Shown here: in pieces, positions 55,749-63,726 of the stretch
How positions within the stretch are numbered: the first letter of the stretch is position 1
Layout of the letters: the number at the start of each line of letters is the position of its first letter
NCBI RefSeq assembly: GCF_003945385.1
Contig: NZ_AP018920.1
Coordinates: 6,138,001 to 6,202,000, forward strand
Source: Pseudonocardia autotrophica
GTDB taxonomy: Bacteria > Actinomycetota > Actinomycetes > Mycobacteriales > Pseudonocardiaceae
DNA length: 64,000 bases
Direction: 5' to 3'
Position numbers and translations under genes: made by a program
The notes under the pieces: model-generated
Told to the model about the DNA's origin: nothing
The model's database searches: none
What the model saw: only the letters and a program-made list of their open reading frames with translations

Positions 55749-56066
55749 ATGCCAGCTCCCCGAACGACTCCCCGACACGACGTCACCCCTGCCGTCGTCA
55801 ACGGCGAGCGTGCCCTCGTCGTCGCCCCTGAGATCGCCGAGCACTACCCGCCGGCCGTCCGCGAGGGCCTCGCCCGGCGCCGCCTCGTCCAGGCCGGCGG
55901 CCGGTGCCCCTGCGGCGCGCGGATGGTGCTGCCGAACCGGGCCGAGCGTCGGAAGGCCGCCCGCACCGGCGAGATGCTGCGCGCTACCGCCGCACACGAC
56001 GACGAAAGGGCGTCCACGGCCGTGGACACCCCTGGTGGGCGCCAGGCGATGGCGGGTCACCGGTGA
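55749..56066 (+). CDS. Element protein with CxC motif, unknown
   Basis: Protein of 105 residues. Middle part LVVAPEIAEHYPPAVREGLARRRL, then a GRCPCGARMVLPNRAERRK segment, a possible half zinc knuckle. No family recognised. First gene of a six-gene operon running to 59369; overlaps the next by 4 bp. Confidence 0.55.
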   Translation: MPAPRTTPRHDVTPAVVNGERALVVAPEIAEHYPPAVREGLARRRLVQAGGRCPCGARMVLPNRAERRKAARTGEMLRATAAHDDERASTAVDTPGGRQAMAGHR

Positions 56067-57484
56067 CGGCGCTCGATGCCGGGTGGGTGGTTCGGTACGT
56101 CGCCGAGGTTCGCCCTGATCTCAAGGCCACTGCGCGACTGGTGTTCGCGGCGATGACGACACCGGTCGGCACCGGCGACGACCCGACGTGCTTCCTGTCC
56201 CAGGACACCATCGCGGCGCGGGTCGGGTGCAGCCCGCGAGCGGTCCGAGACGCGCTCGCCCAGCTCGAGCGCAGCGGCGCGATCGTCCGGGACGGCTGGT
56301 CGGGACCACGGTTGCACCGGGTCGTCCGGTGGCGCCTCCCGCTGCTCGTCCCGATCCGGGATCTCGGCCGCCGGCACGGTGACGCGTTGTCGGCGAAATC
56401 TGCCGACAAGGGGCTCCCGGCAGATTCTGCCGACAAGCACCCGGCAGATTCTGCCGACAAGCACCCGGCAGATTCTGCCGAGAATCCTCTCGACTCCTCC
56501 CGACCCCTAGGGAGGGGGAGAGGAGAGAGATCGGACGCCGCTACCGCGGCCGCCTCCGCTGGGGCTACGGCGACCGCTGCGGCGCCCTCGACCGGCGATG
56601 CACTCGTCACCGAGGTCGTCGAGCGGTTGGGCAAGAGCCCGGCCGCTGCCGAGCAGTGGATCGCCCGCAAGCTCGCCGGGGGCGGGGTCAAGAACGAGCC
56701 GGCGTGGATCCGGAAGTGCATCGCGAACGAGCTTGAGCAGCAGGCCGCTCCGGCGAAGGCGTCCACCGCTCGGCCCGCGGCGAAGAATCGCACGGCCCCG
56801 GCGAAGTCGAGCACGGGCGCGGCCCCGGCGAAGAAGCGACTCAAGGGCGGAGTGCCAAGCGCTGCCGACCGGGCTGCCATCGTCGCGGCGTCGCGCGCCG
56901 GCGAGTCGTCCACACAGATCGGGGCTCGATTCAACCGCTCGGCGAGGCAGGTTGAAACGGTCCGCGGCGAGGTCGATAGGCAGGAAGCCGTGGCGGCCCT
57001 CGGCCGAGGTGAAGCGCACGACGAGATCGCCTCCGCCCTGGCGATGGACATCGCCCAGGTCACCAAGATCGCCGACGACCTGAACCTGCGCGCAGTCCAG
57101 GGCGCCGCCGTCACGCGGCTGACTCGCGGCGACGCCTGGGCCGACGTCATCGCCGAGGCATCGGAGCGCCTCGGCGACTCGGTGTCTGACGCGATGCAGA
57201 CCCGATGGCGCGGGTGGGCCGACCGCGAGCGTCGCCGGAAGGGCCTCGGCCCGGTGCTCGTGCCCGCCCCGACGGTCCCTGAGCCGCCCGCTGCCCCGAC
57301 CGGCCCCGCGACCACCCCGGAGCCCGGTTCGACCGCCCACGAGGCCGTGAGGGTTCGGAAACAGCCGCTTTCGCCGGAGTCGCGCCGGCTGTGGGGCCTC
57401 GACCCCGAGCCGCCGGCCGAGACGCGCCCGGCGCCCGCCCGGTTCCGGTGGGAGGACATCCCCCCGTCGCGAGCTGCGTCGTGA
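56063..57484 (+). CDS. Helix-turn-helix protein, possible second replication/partition protein
   Basis: Protein of 473 residues. The N-terminal winged helix (DDPTCFLSQDTIAARVGCSP, RAVRDALAQLERSGAIV) resembles plasmid and phage initiators. A tandem 8-residue repeat (PADSADKH) follows at about residues 117-140. The middle has Ala/Lys-rich low complexity. A second helical region (AADRAAIVAASRAGESSTQI to AMDIAQVTKIADDLNL) resembles repeated HTH domains. The repeats at the DNA level form iteron-like palindromes. GTG start in the previous stop. Function is inferred, not proven. Confidence 0.6.
   Translation: MTALDAGWVVRYVAEVRPDLKATARLVFAAMTTPVGTGDDPTCFLSQDTIAARVGCSPRAVRDALAQLERSGAIVRDGWSGPRLHRVVRWRLPLLVPIRDLGRRHGDALSAKSADKGLPADSADKHPADSADKHPADSAENPLDSSRPLGRGRGERSDAATAAASAGATATAAAPSTGDALVTEVVERLGKSPAAAEQWIARKLAGGGVKNEPAWIRKCIANELEQQAAPAKASTARPAAKNRTAPAKSSTGAAPAKKRLKGGVPSAADRAAIVAASRAGESSTQIGARFNRSARQVETVRGEVDRQEAVAALGRGEAHDEIASALAMDIAQVTKIADDLNLRAVQGAAVTRLTRGDAWADVIAEASERLGDSVSDAMQTRWRGWADRERRRKGLGPVLVPAPTVPEPPAAPTGPATTPEPGSTAHEAVRVRKQPLSPESRRLWGLDPEPPAETRPAPARFRWEDIPPSRAAS
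56391..56480. repeat. Iteron-like repeats inside the HTH gene
   Basis: Perfect 15-bp palindrome CGGCAGATTCTGCCG at 56418, 56442 and 56466, spaced exactly 24 bp. A diverged copy CGGCGAAATCTGCCG is at 56391. The AT-containing centres stand out in this GC-rich gene. A longer imperfect dyad (ctcctcccgacccctaggga) follows at about 56490-56535. Confidence 0.75.
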
Positions 57485-57579
57485 TCGCACAGCCCTCGCC
57501 GCATCGCCGATGCGCAGGAACCCCGCGCGCGCGACCCGCGCGGACCACCACCCGCCCAACCCCCCGAACGGAGCACTCC

Positions 57580-57846
57580 ATGGTCAACCCCGCTGCAGCC
57601 CGCGTCGCCGCCCGCGCGGCGTTCGTCCGGGCCACCACCGAGGCCAGTCCGGTCCGGCGCCGGCCCACCCCGGTTCGCGAGCGGCGAGACAGCATCCCGC
57701 CCGGCTTGGCCGCCTTCGCCGGCCCGCCGGCCCCGCCACGGTGCGAGGCCCCGCGCCGGTGGTGCCCGGCTGGCGCAGAGGTCTGCCCGTGCGCCCGTCG
57801 CCGAGGCGTCCCCGCCCCGGCCGAGGACCAGGCGGTGGCTGCGTGA
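57580..57846 (+). CDS. Small Cys-containing element protein, unknown
   Basis: Protein of 88 residues. Helical N-terminus (MVNPAAARVAARAAFVRAT) and a C-terminal CEAPRRWCPAGAEVCPCARR cluster with five Cys, possibly zinc-binding. ATG 57580 has GGAG upstream. An in-frame GTG at 57481 that overlaps the preceding stop is an alternative start. 4-bp overlap with the next gene. Confidence 0.5.
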   Translation: MVNPAAARVAARAAFVRATTEASPVRRRPTPVRERRDSIPPGLAAFAGPPAPPRCEAPRRWCPAGAEVCPCARRRGVPAPAEDQAVAA

Positions 57847-58244
57847 CCGCCCCGGACGGCGACGCCGTGCTGCCGGGCGCCCCGGACAGCCCTCGCGCGC
57901 GTGCGTACGTGCGCCCCGGCGCGCGCGGGACCAAGCTCGCCCATGTCCCCGCCGCCGAGCTGGCCGACCACGACGCCGACAGGACCGAGCTGCAGACGGC
58001 ATACAACGGTCTCAGGACCGCGCTGGCGCGTCTCCGGCGAGCGAGGGACCCGAAGGCCCGGGCCACGGCCCGCGCGCTCACAGCGGCGACGGTGGAGACG
58101 CTCGGCGCCCTCACCGAGCGTGCCCGCGAGGCCGACCCGCGCCCTCCGCGGAAGGTTCGACTCCGTCAGGAGGGCAACGCCCTCATCGAAAAGGCCAACG
58201 CTGCACGTGCCCGGCGCGGGATGGGGCCGCTCGATGCCGACTGA
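57843..58244 (+). CDS. Helical element protein, unknown
   Basis: Protein of 133 residues starting GTG in the previous stop. One long charged helix (HDADRTELQTAYNGLRTALA, RLRRARDPKARATARALTAA) suggests a coiled coil. No family recognised. Overlaps the next gene by 11 bp. Confidence 0.5.
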   Translation: MTAPDGDAVLPGAPDSPRARAYVRPGARGTKLAHVPAAELADHDADRTELQTAYNGLRTALARLRRARDPKARATARALTAATVETLGALTERAREADPRPPRKVRLRQEGNALIEKANAARARRGMGPLDAD

Positions 58245-58497
58245 GGACCGCCGGGAGCGACGCACCGGCGACCGCGACGTCGCCCGGGCACACGGACTGC
58301 TGCAGCGCCGATTTCGGCGCCTGCGCGACTGCTGGGACGAGGACGTCGAGCAGGACACCAACCGCCTCGCCGACGAGGCCGTCGCCGCCCTTGAACGGCT
58401 CGGCGCCAGGGCCGCGCTGATCGAGCAGCGCGCTTACCGCCAGACCACCGGTGCGACCCGGGCGCCGGCCATCCCCACCACCAAGGAGATCCCATGA
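58234..58497 (+). CDS. Small charged element protein, unknown
   Basis: Protein of 87 residues. Arg/Asp/Glu-rich helix (LLQRRFRRLRDCWDEDVEQD). The start overlaps the previous gene by 11 bp and the stop overlaps the next by 4 bp. No family recognised. Confidence 0.5.
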   Translation: MPTEDRRERRTGDRDVARAHGLLQRRFRRLRDCWDEDVEQDTNRLADEAVAALERLGARAALIEQRAYRQTTGATRAPAIPTTKEIP

Positions 58498-59369
58498 CCA
58501 AGCACAACCCCCGCGTCCTCGACGCCCTCGACCGCCTCGGCGTCGAGCGTGAGCGCGCCGCCGACCAGCGCCGCCGCACCACCGACCGTCAGACCCTCGA
58601 CGGCGTGCCCGCCCGCCTCGCCGAGGCCCGCGAGACCTACCTCGCCGCCCTCCGCAAGGCGTACGACGTCGCCGCGGACGTCGAGGAGGTCGGCGCCGAG
58701 GCCGTCCGCCGTGCGTTCACCACCGCCGAGGGGGGCGCCCGTCAGGCTCTCGATGCTGCCCGCGCCGACGTCGAGCGGATCGTGACCGCCGAGCGCGAGC
58801 AGCAGGCCGCCGCGACCGACCGGCGCGGCACCGACGAGCGTCTCCTCGCCGAGCTGCAGGAATCGCGCGCCTGGTCGCGGGTGACCGCCCAGCTCGACGG
58901 CGGCCGCACCCTCGATGAGGTGCTCGCCGACGCCCGCGAGGCCGGCGACGCCGCCACCCTGCGCGCGATTCGGGCCGAGCTGCCCGCCCACGCCCGGGCG
59001 GTCCTCGGCACGAGCGACGGGGTGAGCGCCGGCGTCCCGGACCCGCGCTACCTCGGCGAGACCCTCGGCCAGGTCGACGACGCGCTCGTCGCTGTCCTGC
59101 CGGCTGCCGAGGCCAAGCCGATCCGCGACCGCCAGGCCCTCGACGCCGCCGAGGCCGCCGCCACCCGCGCGACGGAGTCGTTCAGCCGGGACCTCGGCCG
59201 ATTCCGGGTCGAGCCGTCGCAGGCCGCCGCGGGCGCCGACGCCCCGACGGTGCTGCGCCGCGAGTGGAGCACCACCGAGATCGGAGGCAAGGCCCGGGTG
59301 CGCTCGTTCGGCGAGGATGGCGCGCTCGTCGACTCCGCGGCCGAGGCCGGCCCCGACACGGCCGCCTGA
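58494..59369 (+). CDS. Coiled-coil protein, unknown cargo of the element
   Basis: Protein of 291 residues, almost wholly alpha-helical with Ala/Glu/Arg heptads from residue 10 to about 240 (LAEARETYLAALRKAYDVAA, AREQ-type stretches). A distinct beta-rich C-terminal motif (VLRREWSTTEIGGKARVRSF) closes it. This shape recalls phage scaffold or structural-maintenance-type helical proteins, but no head or terminase genes are present. Last gene of the operon; a strong terminator follows. Confidence 0.5.
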   Translation: MTKHNPRVLDALDRLGVERERAADQRRRTTDRQTLDGVPARLAEARETYLAALRKAYDVAADVEEVGAEAVRRAFTTAEGGARQALDAARADVERIVTAEREQQAAATDRRGTDERLLAELQESRAWSRVTAQLDGGRTLDEVLADAREAGDAATLRAIRAELPAHARAVLGTSDGVSAGVPDPRYLGETLGQVDDALVAVLPAAEAKPIRDRQALDAAEAAATRATESFSRDLGRFRVEPSQAAAGADAPTVLRREWSTTEIGGKARVRSFGEDGALVDSAAEAGPDTAA

Positions 59370-59380
59370 CCGATCCCACC

Positions 59381-59416
59381 GGGGCCCGCCCGCGACACGC
59401 TCCGCGGGCGGGCCCC
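59381..59416. terminator. Hairpin terminator at the end of the cargo operon
   Basis: Perfect 14-bp stem GGGGCCCGCCCGCG (59381-59394) with 59403-59416, 8-nt loop, followed by cttccttc. Confidence 0.8.
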
Positions 59417-59680
59417 CTTCCTTCATCCCTGGCGAGGAACCCGCATCATGGCGGACACCCCCGACAACTCCCGGCGCGAGACCGTATCTCCTATTCACTG
59501 CTCAAGCGTCACGGAGCGTGAGATTCGGGCGATAATCGATCTTGAATAGTGCATAACGCTCTGACCTGCGAGAACGCGCGGAGCGGAAGCCTATAATCGA
59601 TGTTATGTAAGATCCGCAGGTCAGAACGGCGTCATCGACGCATGACTATGCAAGTGCGTGAATGACCGGGCGGTCGCCGC
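59417..59680. other. AT-rich non-coding island with inverted 15-bp motifs
   Basis: Between the convergent cargo operon and integrase gene. Much lower GC than anywhere else in the window at about 59475-59620. CGCTCTGACCTGCGA (59557-59571) and CCGCAGGTCAGAACG (59614-59628) are inverted copies of the 15-bp motif of 55147. ATAATCGAT occurs at about 59532 and 59593. Candidate transfer locus (clt), origin or regulatory RNA region. No gene seen. Confidence 0.55.
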
Positions 59681-61102
59681 CTACACCCGCGGTTCGATCT
59701 TGACGCCGCGCGGGTCGAAGTAGCCATCCTCGCTGTCGGCCGTCCACCCCCGCGGCCGGCCCTTCGGCGCGGGCAGGACCACCACCCGGAGCAGGTGGCG
59801 AACGATGGCCTTCCGGCGCGAGACCGGAGCCGCGGTCCATGCAGCCTGGACGTCGTCGGCGTCGGCCACCCCTGCGAGCGGAGAGACGCCCTCCGCGGCC
59901 GCAACGGCAAGGTCCAGCCGATCACCCTCGGCGCGTAGCTTCCGTGTCGCCTCGGCGAGCTGGGGGCCCGTGATCGCGCCGTCGGCGAACAGGGCGGCCA
60001 GCTCGCCGAGGCGCCCCTCGACGTCCGCCCGCTCGGCGAGCAGTTCGCCGAGATCAAGGCGAGCTGACTCGGGCGCGACCAGGACGCGAGCGTCCGGCCG
60101 CGACAACCGCCCGAGGACGACCTTGCTCACGAACCTGTCGAGTGAGGCGATGCGCCGCCCGAGGTGCCACCCGTTGCGACACACGTACGTCGGTCGCCGC
60201 TCGCCATCCCGAGCCTTCCCGCTCGCAGCCCGCATCGTCGTGCCGTCGTCGCAGACCCCGCACTCGAAGATCCCGGTGCCGAGGTAGAGCTCGTTCTTCG
60301 TCCACGGGGGACGACGCCCCTCCGCCGTGACGACCCGGACCGCGTTGCGCCACTGCGCCGGCTCGACGATGGCTCGCCACTCGGCGGAACCGACGACCTC
60401 GCCGTTGTGCTCGACGAGCCCTGCGTTGCGCGCCCGCATCACCAGCTTGCGGACTGCGCGGGCGTCCCACCGCCTGCCGGTAGAGGTGGTCACGCCCTCG
60501 GAGTTGAGTTCTCGCGCCAGCGAGTTGAGGGTCTCCCCTGCCGCCACGCGCACGGTCAGGTCGGCGATGATGCGCGCTTCCTTCGGTCGGACGGTCAGCC
60601 CATCCGGCTCGAACCCGAACGGACGTTGCCCGCCGCGGTACCGGCCCGCCGAGGCAGCCTGCGCCTTCGCTGACTTCTGCCGTTCGATCATGTGCTCGAC
60701 CTCGTATCGGGCGACCGCGCCGAGTTGCCGGGCGACCATCCTCCCCGACGGCGTCGCAAGGTCGAGAGGGCCGGCCTTCACCGTGTGAACCTCGACGCCG
60801 TGCGGATCACATGCCGCGATCCATTCCTCCAACTCGGCCGGTGACCGGTGCAGCCGGTCGGTGTGCCAGCACAGCACGACGTCGACTCGACCGGCGCGCA
60901 CATCGTCGAGCAGCGCGAGATAGCCCGGCCTGGCCTTGCCGCTGTAGGCGCTCAGATCGTTGTCGGTGTGGACCGCGGCGATGCTGACACCGACGGACTC
61001 GGCGAGTTCCCGGCAGTCCTGTTCCTGCCGTTCGACCCCTAGACCTGCGCCAACACGGTCGCGAGAGATGCGGACGTATACGGCTGCACGGCGGGAGGTC
61101 AC
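59681..61102 (-). CDS. Large serine recombinase (integrase)
   Basis: Serine integrase of 473 residues. The catalytic domain starts AAVYVRISRD with nucleophile S13, followed by ERQEQDCRELAE and HTDRLHRSPAELEEW. A recombinase domain follows, beginning YRGGQRPFGFEPDG. The zinc ribbon has CGVCDDGTTM and YVCRNGWHLGRR. A coiled-coil motif (LGELLAERADVEGRLGELAA) is typical of directionality control. Integrase at the element's very end next to attR, start GTG 61102, is the usual arrangement. It should recognise the attP and eccC attB described here. Confidence 0.92.
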   Translation of the reverse strand: MTSRRAAVYVRISRDRVGAGLGVERQEQDCRELAESVGVSIAAVHTDNDLSAYSGKARPGYLALLDDVRAGRVDVVLCWHTDRLHRSPAELEEWIAACDPHGVEVHTVKAGPLDLATPSGRMVARQLGAVARYEVEHMIERQKSAKAQAASAGRYRGGQRPFGFEPDGLTVRPKEARIIADLTVRVAAGETLNSLARELNSEGVTTSTGRRWDARAVRKLVMRARNAGLVEHNGEVVGSAEWRAIVEPAQWRNAVRVVTAEGRRPPWTKNELYLGTGIFECGVCDDGTTMRAASGKARDGERRPTYVCRNGWHLGRRIASLDRFVSKVVLGRLSRPDARVLVAPESARLDLGELLAERADVEGRLGELAALFADGAITGPQLAEATRKLRAEGDRLDLAVAAAEGVSPLAGVADADDVQAAWTAAPVSRRKAIVRHLLRVVVLPAPKGRPRGWTADSEDGYFDPRGVKIEPRV

Positions 61103-61108
61103 ACCACG

Positions 61109-61114
61109 ATTATG
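61109..61114 (-). promoter_or_regulatory. Likely -10 box of the integrase gene
   Basis: CATAAT on the minus strand, 6 nt before GTG 61102, so the transcript is probably leaderless. It overlaps the TAA stop of the EccC N-terminal part (61110-61112). No clear -35. Confidence 0.5.
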
Positions 61115-63602
61115 TCCCCTCTACTTGACACCGTGCTAGATCGAGCGTGAGCAGGTCCCGGCTCTGCAGGTAGGGCCGGTCGACGAGGCCGACCGGTACC
61201 GGTGCCCGGCCCGCCGGGACGGGCGCCTGCAGCCCGCGCCCCGGCCGGACGACCGGTTCGCCGAGCACCGCGGTCAGCGGCGGCGGCTCCTCCAGCGGTG
61301 GCAACCACACCCGGTGTGCCCGCGGGCCGGGGCCGCTCACCGCGGCGACCACCCGGTCGAGCACGCTCGGTGCCCCGGCCCCGCGCCCGCGCCCGGCAGG
61401 TTCGGCAGGTTCGGCCGGCCCGGCAGGTCCGGCCGGGTCCGGCAGCACCACCGGCGCCACCGCGAACGGCAACGCGCGGCGTGGCCCGCAGGGCCCCCGG
61501 TAGCGCCCCGGCGGATCGTCCTGCGGGCCGGACACGTAGGCGGCCCGGAAGCGGACCAGCTCGTCGGTGCCCGCGGACAGATACGCCGAGCCGGGGGTCG
61601 GCGGGAGCAGGTGCGCGTCGGGCACACCGAGCACGGCGCGGGACTCGGCGGCGGAGAACGTCCGCAGCGCGATCCGGTAGGACAGGTGCGATTCCAGGCC
61701 GCGCAGCCGCCCCTCCTCCAGCCGCTGCGAGGCGAGCAGCAGGTGGATCCCGAGCGACCGGCCGAGCCTGCCGATCGTGACCATCAGGTCGATCATCTCG
61801 GGGCGCTGGGCGAGCAGCTCGGAGAACTCGTCGACCACCACCAGCAGCGACGGCAGCGGATCCAACGCCGCCCCGCCGCGCCGGGCCGCGTCGTGCTCGG
61901 CCAGCGAGGAGAGGTTCCCGGCGGCCCGCAGCAGCTCCTGGCGGCGGGTGATCTCACCGGCGAGCGCGTCGGCCATCCGGTCGACCAGCGTCAGCTCCTC
62001 GGCCAGGTTCGTGATCACCGCCGAGACGTGCGGCAGCCCGGCCAGCCCGAGGAACGTCGCGCCGCCCTTGAAGTCGACCAGCACCAGGTTCAGCTCGTCC
62101 GCGCCGGTGGTCGCGGCCAGGCCGAGCACCAGCGTCCGCAGCAGCTCGGATTTGCCGGAGCCGGTCGCGCCGATGCAGAGCCCGTGCGGCCCGGCGCCGC
62201 CCTGCGCCGACTCCTTCAGGTCGAGCAGCACCGGCCTGCCGGCGGCGTCGGTGCCCAGCGGCACCCGCAGCCGTTCGGTGGGGCCGCGGCGTCCGCGCAG
62301 CGCCGCGATCGCGCCCGGCTCCACCGGTCCGAGTCCGAGCAGCGGCCCCAGCCCGGGAGCCCGGACGTCCACCGGTCCACCCGGGCCGCCGGGATCGGCC
62401 GGGCCGTCCGGCCGGTAGCGCGCGAGCCGCCGGGCGAGCGCGCGGGCCTCCGCCCCGGTGACCGCGTCCGGGACCCCGACGAGTGACCCGCCGGGGCCGC
62501 CACGGCGCAGCGTGCGGACGCCGGTGGGCTCGGCGCCGACGGCGAGCCGCAGCACCGACACCGCGGGACGCCGTCCGCGGGCCGGGCCGATCCGCAGCAC
62601 GGTGACCCCGGGTACCCCGGCCCATGCGCCGGGGGTGTCGGCGGCGCCGTCGAGCACCACCAGCAGGTGCCGGTCGCCCGACGACGGCTCGTCCACCCAC
62701 CAGCGCCGGACCCGGTCCGGATCGTCGGTGACCATCCGGAGCGGGCCGATCGCGTCGGACCGGCTCGGATGCCCGGTGTGCGGCAACCACTTCACCCAGT
62801 CCCAGCGCCCGGCGGCCGCCCCCGGTGCGACGACGGCCAGCCGCGCGTCGTCCGGCCCGTGCCACAGCACGTACTGGACGACGAGGGCGCGGGCCAGATC
62901 GAGTGCCGCGTCGAGCCCGGCATCGGGGGCCGTATCGAGTGTCGCGCCGGGGTCGGGTTCGACCCAGATCGTCGCCGATGCCCTGGCATCCACCGCGACT
63001 GGCAGATCGTCCACCGTGGAGTGTCGCCGCAGGAAGCGGCGCAGCGCGAGCGCCGAGAGCGGTTCCAGGCTCTCCAGCGGACCGGTGTGCGGTGCGCTGA
63101 GCCGGGCGGCGAGCCGCTGGGTGCCGCGGCCCACCCGCAGCCGGCAGAAGTCGTCGTCGGCGGGGCGGCGCTCCCAGAGCCGGCCCGCGGCCAGCACGTC
63201 CGGCCAGGCACCCGGATCGGGGTGCACGGTCTCCAGCGCACGGCGCTGCTGCGCCGCGGTCTCCCGGGCCCGGCCGCCGAGCACCTCGAGATAACGCAGG
63301 TAGTCACGGCGGTCCTCGTCCATCGTCGCGGTGCGCGCCCCGGCGCCGCGCCCGCCGCCGGTGAGCAGCATTCCGAGTGCCGAGAGCGCGAACATCCCGC
63401 CGAACAGCCACGTCCCGGCCTCGCCCCGGCCGAGCACCACGAACAGCACCGCGCCACCGACCATCATCAGCGGCAGCAGCCGCTGGGCGAGCCCGCCGGG
63501 GACCGGCCGCTCCGGCTCCGGCGGCGGCTCCGGCACCAGCTCCCCGCCGGGCATCTCCGGCACCGACCGGCGTGGTCGCCGCAACCCGATCGTCCCGCCC
63601 AC
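61110..63602 (-). CDS. eccC: EccC, N-terminal part (ATPase domain 1), split by a mobile element
   Basis: 5' half of the ESX-4 ATPase, 830 residues. Membrane helices at about 40-80 (LLPLMMVGGAVLFVVLGRG; LFGGMFALSALGMLL). Domain 1 P-loop CIGATGSGKSELLRTLV near residue 480 and Walker B LLVVVDEFSELL. The last eight residues ARCQVEGT and the TAA are encoded by attR; the chromosomal frame would continue LLTLDL-SGAAG into the part at 49877-51445. GTG 63602 has AGAGGAGG upstream. The cut lies close to the EccCa/EccCb boundary of ESX-1. Confidence 0.92.
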   Translation of the reverse strand: MGGTIGLRRPRRSVPEMPGGELVPEPPPEPERPVPGGLAQRLLPLMMVGGAVLFVVLGRGEAGTWLFGGMFALSALGMLLTGGGRGAGARTATMDEDRRDYLRYLEVLGGRARETAAQQRRALETVHPDPGAWPDVLAAGRLWERRPADDDFCRLRVGRGTQRLAARLSAPHTGPLESLEPLSALALRRFLRRHSTVDDLPVAVDARASATIWVEPDPGATLDTAPDAGLDAALDLARALVVQYVLWHGPDDARLAVVAPGAAAGRWDWVKWLPHTGHPSRSDAIGPLRMVTDDPDRVRRWWVDEPSSGDRHLLVVLDGAADTPGAWAGVPGVTVLRIGPARGRRPAVSVLRLAVGAEPTGVRTLRRGGPGGSLVGVPDAVTGAEARALARRLARYRPDGPADPGGPGGPVDVRAPGLGPLLGLGPVEPGAIAALRGRRGPTERLRVPLGTDAAGRPVLLDLKESAQGGAGPHGLCIGATGSGKSELLRTLVLGLAATTGADELNLVLVDFKGGATFLGLAGLPHVSAVITNLAEELTLVDRMADALAGEITRRQELLRAAGNLSSLAEHDAARRGGAALDPLPSLLVVVDEFSELLAQRPEMIDLMVTIGRLGRSLGIHLLLASQRLEEGRLRGLESHLSYRIALRTFSAAESRAVLGVPDAHLLPPTPGSAYLSAGTDELVRFRAAYVSGPQDDPPGRYRGPCGPRRALPFAVAPVVLPDPAGPAGPAEPAEPAGRGRGAGAPSVLDRVVAAVSGPGPRAHRVWLPPLEEPPPLTAVLGEPVVRPGRGLQAPVPAGRAPVPVGLVDRPYLQSRDLLTLDLARCQVEGT
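61114..61150. other. attR (right element-chromosome junction)
   Basis: Element arm GTCCCCTCTA at 61114-61123 runs to the shared AG at 61138-61139, after which eccC sequence (tcgagcgtgagcag) resumes. The rebuilt attP is 50 bp with perfect 10-bp terminal arms and AG at its exact centre. Confidence 0.8.
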
Positions 63603-63726
63603 CGCAGACCTCCTCTGTGGACACGAGTTGTCCCGAACGCCCACGGCCGGGGCCGGGACCGGCGAATACTCGCAGCGCTCGGCCCGCTGCACGGCCGTTT
63701 CCGACAACTCCCCCGGGAGCCTGACC

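Larger units (their letters stand above)
51340..61139. mobile_element. Integrative and conjugative-type element (AICE-like) with serine integrase, inserted in eccC
   Basis: About 9.8 kb. Boundaries come from three facts. EccC is interrupted exactly here. The arms GTCCCCTCTA (61114-61123) and TAGAGGGGAC (51355-51364) are inverted repeats at the two ends. An integrase gene lies 37 bp inside the right end. Contents: FtsK-type translocase, HUH initiator, HTH excisionase-like protein, HTH protein with iterons, small proteins, serine recombinase. No phage structural genes. This set is typical of actinomycete integrative and conjugative elements, which mostly use tyrosine integrases and tRNA targets; this one differs in both. 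Confidence 0.9.

Noticed and set aside
51340..61139. Element as a prophage
   Set aside because: No terminase, portal, capsid, tail or lysis gene; instead FtsK-type transferase and Rep.
49877..63602. eccC broken by sequencing or assembly error
   Set aside because: The break contains 9.8 kb with an integrase at its edge and inverted att arms, and the ends restore the frame.
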